Shown: positions 62,882-64,000 of the stretch, one piece after another
Position numbering within the stretch: position 1 is the first letter of the stretch
How the letters are laid out: every line of letters starts with the position of its first letter
Source of the DNA: CAXBNB01 sp040222275
GTDB taxonomy: Bacteria; Bacteroidota; Bacteroidia; Cytophagales; Cyclobacteriaceae
DNA: 64,000 bases
Assembly: GCA_040222275.1 (NCBI GenBank)
Contig: JAVKDJ010000059.1
Location: 1 to 64,000, forward strand
Direction of reading: 5' to 3'
Translations under genes and position numbers: made by a program
Notes under the pieces: model-generated
Seen by the model: the letters and a program-made list of their open reading frames with translations, nothing else
Database searches by the model: none
What the model was told of the DNA's origin: nothing

Positions 62882-63088
62882 TTAGACAGCTAAACGAAGG
62901 TGGTTATCTTTTTTTGTTTTCGATAGCTGCTGTTCTGCTCTCAGGTTTTTTAATACCTTTTCCGCAGTTCTAAGCTCCTTATAACCACATCTATAAAGTA
63001 CTTCTATATCATCTGAAGTTGGGTATTTAGAAGCATGAATCAATTTGTATTGATTAGTGCTGTATGAGTATATAAGTAAATATTTCAT
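62882..63088 (-). CDS. Small hypothetical protein
   Basis: 68 residues from the ATG at 63088 (MKYLLIYSYSTNQYKLIHAS), the more natural start than 63142, which adds a cysteine-rich leader. Cytoplasmic, C-terminus basic (LSKTKKDNHLRLAV). No family recognised. Lies between the pseudogene and the rubredoxin gene on the same strand. Confidence 0.4.
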   Translation of the reverse strand: MKYLLIYSYSTNQYKLIHASKYPTSDDIEVLYRCGYKELRTAEKVLKNLRAEQQLSKTKKDNHLRLAV

Positions 63089-63142
63089 GTCATTAAGTTT
63101 GGTACAGCTATAAAACGGACATGAAAAAGAATACCCTACCAT

Positions 63143-63457
63143 GTACTGGTCCTTTGTTTGAAGTAAGAGCAGTCACGCGCCCTGAGATCATTCTTTAGTC
63201 CAACTCCACAAACAATCTTCTATCAGTCTTCTCTACTAAGGTATGACCTCTCTTGGTTAGGCCTTTTATGGCTTTGCCCATTTTTTATTGGCAAGGTCAG
63301 CTTGCTCTTTTATGCTTTCTAGTTCAGTCCAGCCTGAGCCTAAACATCCAATCTGCACGTTGTTCCCCCATACACAAAGGCATGAGAATTTTTGCCGTGG
63401 CAAATGCCGACCAGGCACTAAATGTAGGAAGGGTAGGTGTCAGTGGGGGAGGGCTCT
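63143..63457. other. Intergenic region of 315 bases with one minimal ORF
   Basis: Nothing convincing is encoded. A 28-codon minus-strand ORF (63195-63281) starts GKAIKGLTKRG and may be a remnant of a lost gene. Confidence 0.3.
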
Positions 63458-64000
63458 TTACACCAACGCCTTAAAGCTCTCTTTGCTGCTGCCACATAGG
63501 GGGCAGGAATATGCCTTGGGCAGATCCTGGAATGTTACCCCAGCGTCTATGCCTGCCTGACTGTCGCCGTACGATTCGTCGTAGATGGTCATGCAATTCT
63601 CACACTGATAGAGCAGTTTGTCCCTGGTATTGCTTTCTTTGGTTTGTTTGTTTTCCGGTTTGGGGGCTGCCTCCAGCTGTTCGTAATAGTTGAAACTCAA
63701 CTCGATCAACAGGGGAGGGATCACCTCCTTGGTCACATTTTTGGCATAGTAGAAGTACTCGCTGAGGTTGGGGTTGAAGTCCTTGGAGTACAGGATATTG
63801 TAAGTATCGGGATCGGACGCGGTGTTTTTCTCAATGACTACAGAAGTGAACAAGATGATATCATCGGACATTTTTATGGTAAAAGTGAGCCCCGAAGTGC
63901 TGATGTCCTGCTGGTCCAGTGCACGGACCAGATAGTTTTTGAGGTTGAGGGCCTCTTCGTCCAATACCGGCAGGTGCCAGTTGAGCTCCAGTGCCGAATG
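63458..64000 (-). CDS. Rubredoxin-domain protein, C-terminal part (cut by window edge)
   Basis: The frame is open to the window edge, so at least 180 C-terminal residues are present. The segment begins HSALELNWHLPVLDEEALNL and ends with a complete rubredoxin domain: CENCMTIYDESYGD and YSCPLCGSSKE, two CxxC pairs binding one iron. From memory, Bacteroidota carry about 480-residue proteins that combine sulfite/nitrite reductase-like half-domains with this C-terminal rubredoxin and are often found with nitrite-assimilation genes. The start codon lies outside the window. Confidence 0.8.
   Translation of the reverse strand, partial: HSALELNWHLPVLDEEALNLKNYLVRALDQQDISTSGLTFTIKMSDDIILFTSVVIEKNTASDPDTYNILYSKDFNPNLSEYFYYAKNVTKEVIPPLLIELSFNYYEQLEAAPKPENKQTKESNTRDKLLYQCENCMTIYDESYGDSQAGIDAGVTFQDLPKAYSCPLCGSSKESFKALV

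Overview
The window comes from a member of the Bacteroidota, most likely an order Cytophagales bacterium, probably free-living and aerobic to facultative. The evidence is a TonB-dependent receptor with a carboxypeptidase-regulatory-like N-domain followed by a DUF4249 lipoprotein, a type IX secretion C-terminal domain, DUF4097 and DUF4202 proteins, YfhO, A-rich start regions with almost no Shine-Dalgarno sequences, many TTG starts, and several TAnnTTTG promoter elements. No rRNA, tRNA or CRISPR array was seen.

Layout. 1-140 is the right end of an IS66-like element. 399-3593 is an outer-membrane receptor and lipoprotein pair. 4175-5402 is infC-rpmI-rplT, in which infC appears to start at AUC. 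5537-8727 is a divergent pair, a cytochrome c/PA14 lipoprotein and a B12-type radical SAM protein, around an FNR-like palindrome. 8835-16557 holds a DUF4097 repeat protein, a small MITE, an FtsX/MacB-type permease, a PIF1-like helicase and a 2-hydroxyacid dehydrogenase. 17058-22088 is a 1676-residue kinase with about nine PAS and two GAF domains. 22196-24409 is a T9SS-secreted vanadium haloperoxidase-like protein.

24649-31688 is a nitrite-assimilation region. nirB, nirD, a NarX-like kinase with a PilJ-type sensor and a NarL-like regulator lie on the minus strand. Divergent to them are siroheme methyltransferase cobA and a DUF4202 gene. The shared intergenic region carries repeated TTACGTA half-sites. 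32363-41907 contains a repeat-rich spacer, an OxyR-type regulator with both redox cysteines, sppA, folK, a TSUP transporter, an exported intradiol-dioxygenase-like protein, a coupled xdhC/mocA-like pair and a class V aminotransferase-like enzyme.

41982-50085 is a compact same-strand cell-surface glycan cassette: YfhO membrane protein, GT4, SAM-methyltransferase-like protein, MOP flippase, asparagine-synthetase-like protein lacking the amidotransferase cysteine, and GT2. It ends in a strong terminator. 50159-60679 carries housekeeping and envelope genes (SRPBCC/GyrI-like, RDD, YqhA, NUDIX, MATE, sulfatase, methyltransferase, ffh, LTA-synthase-like). 60820-64000 is a repetitive, decaying stretch: inverted heptamer arrays, a duplicated barrel-like gene whose second copy is broken, small hypothetical ORFs, and the C-terminus of a rubredoxin-domain protein that runs off the right edge.
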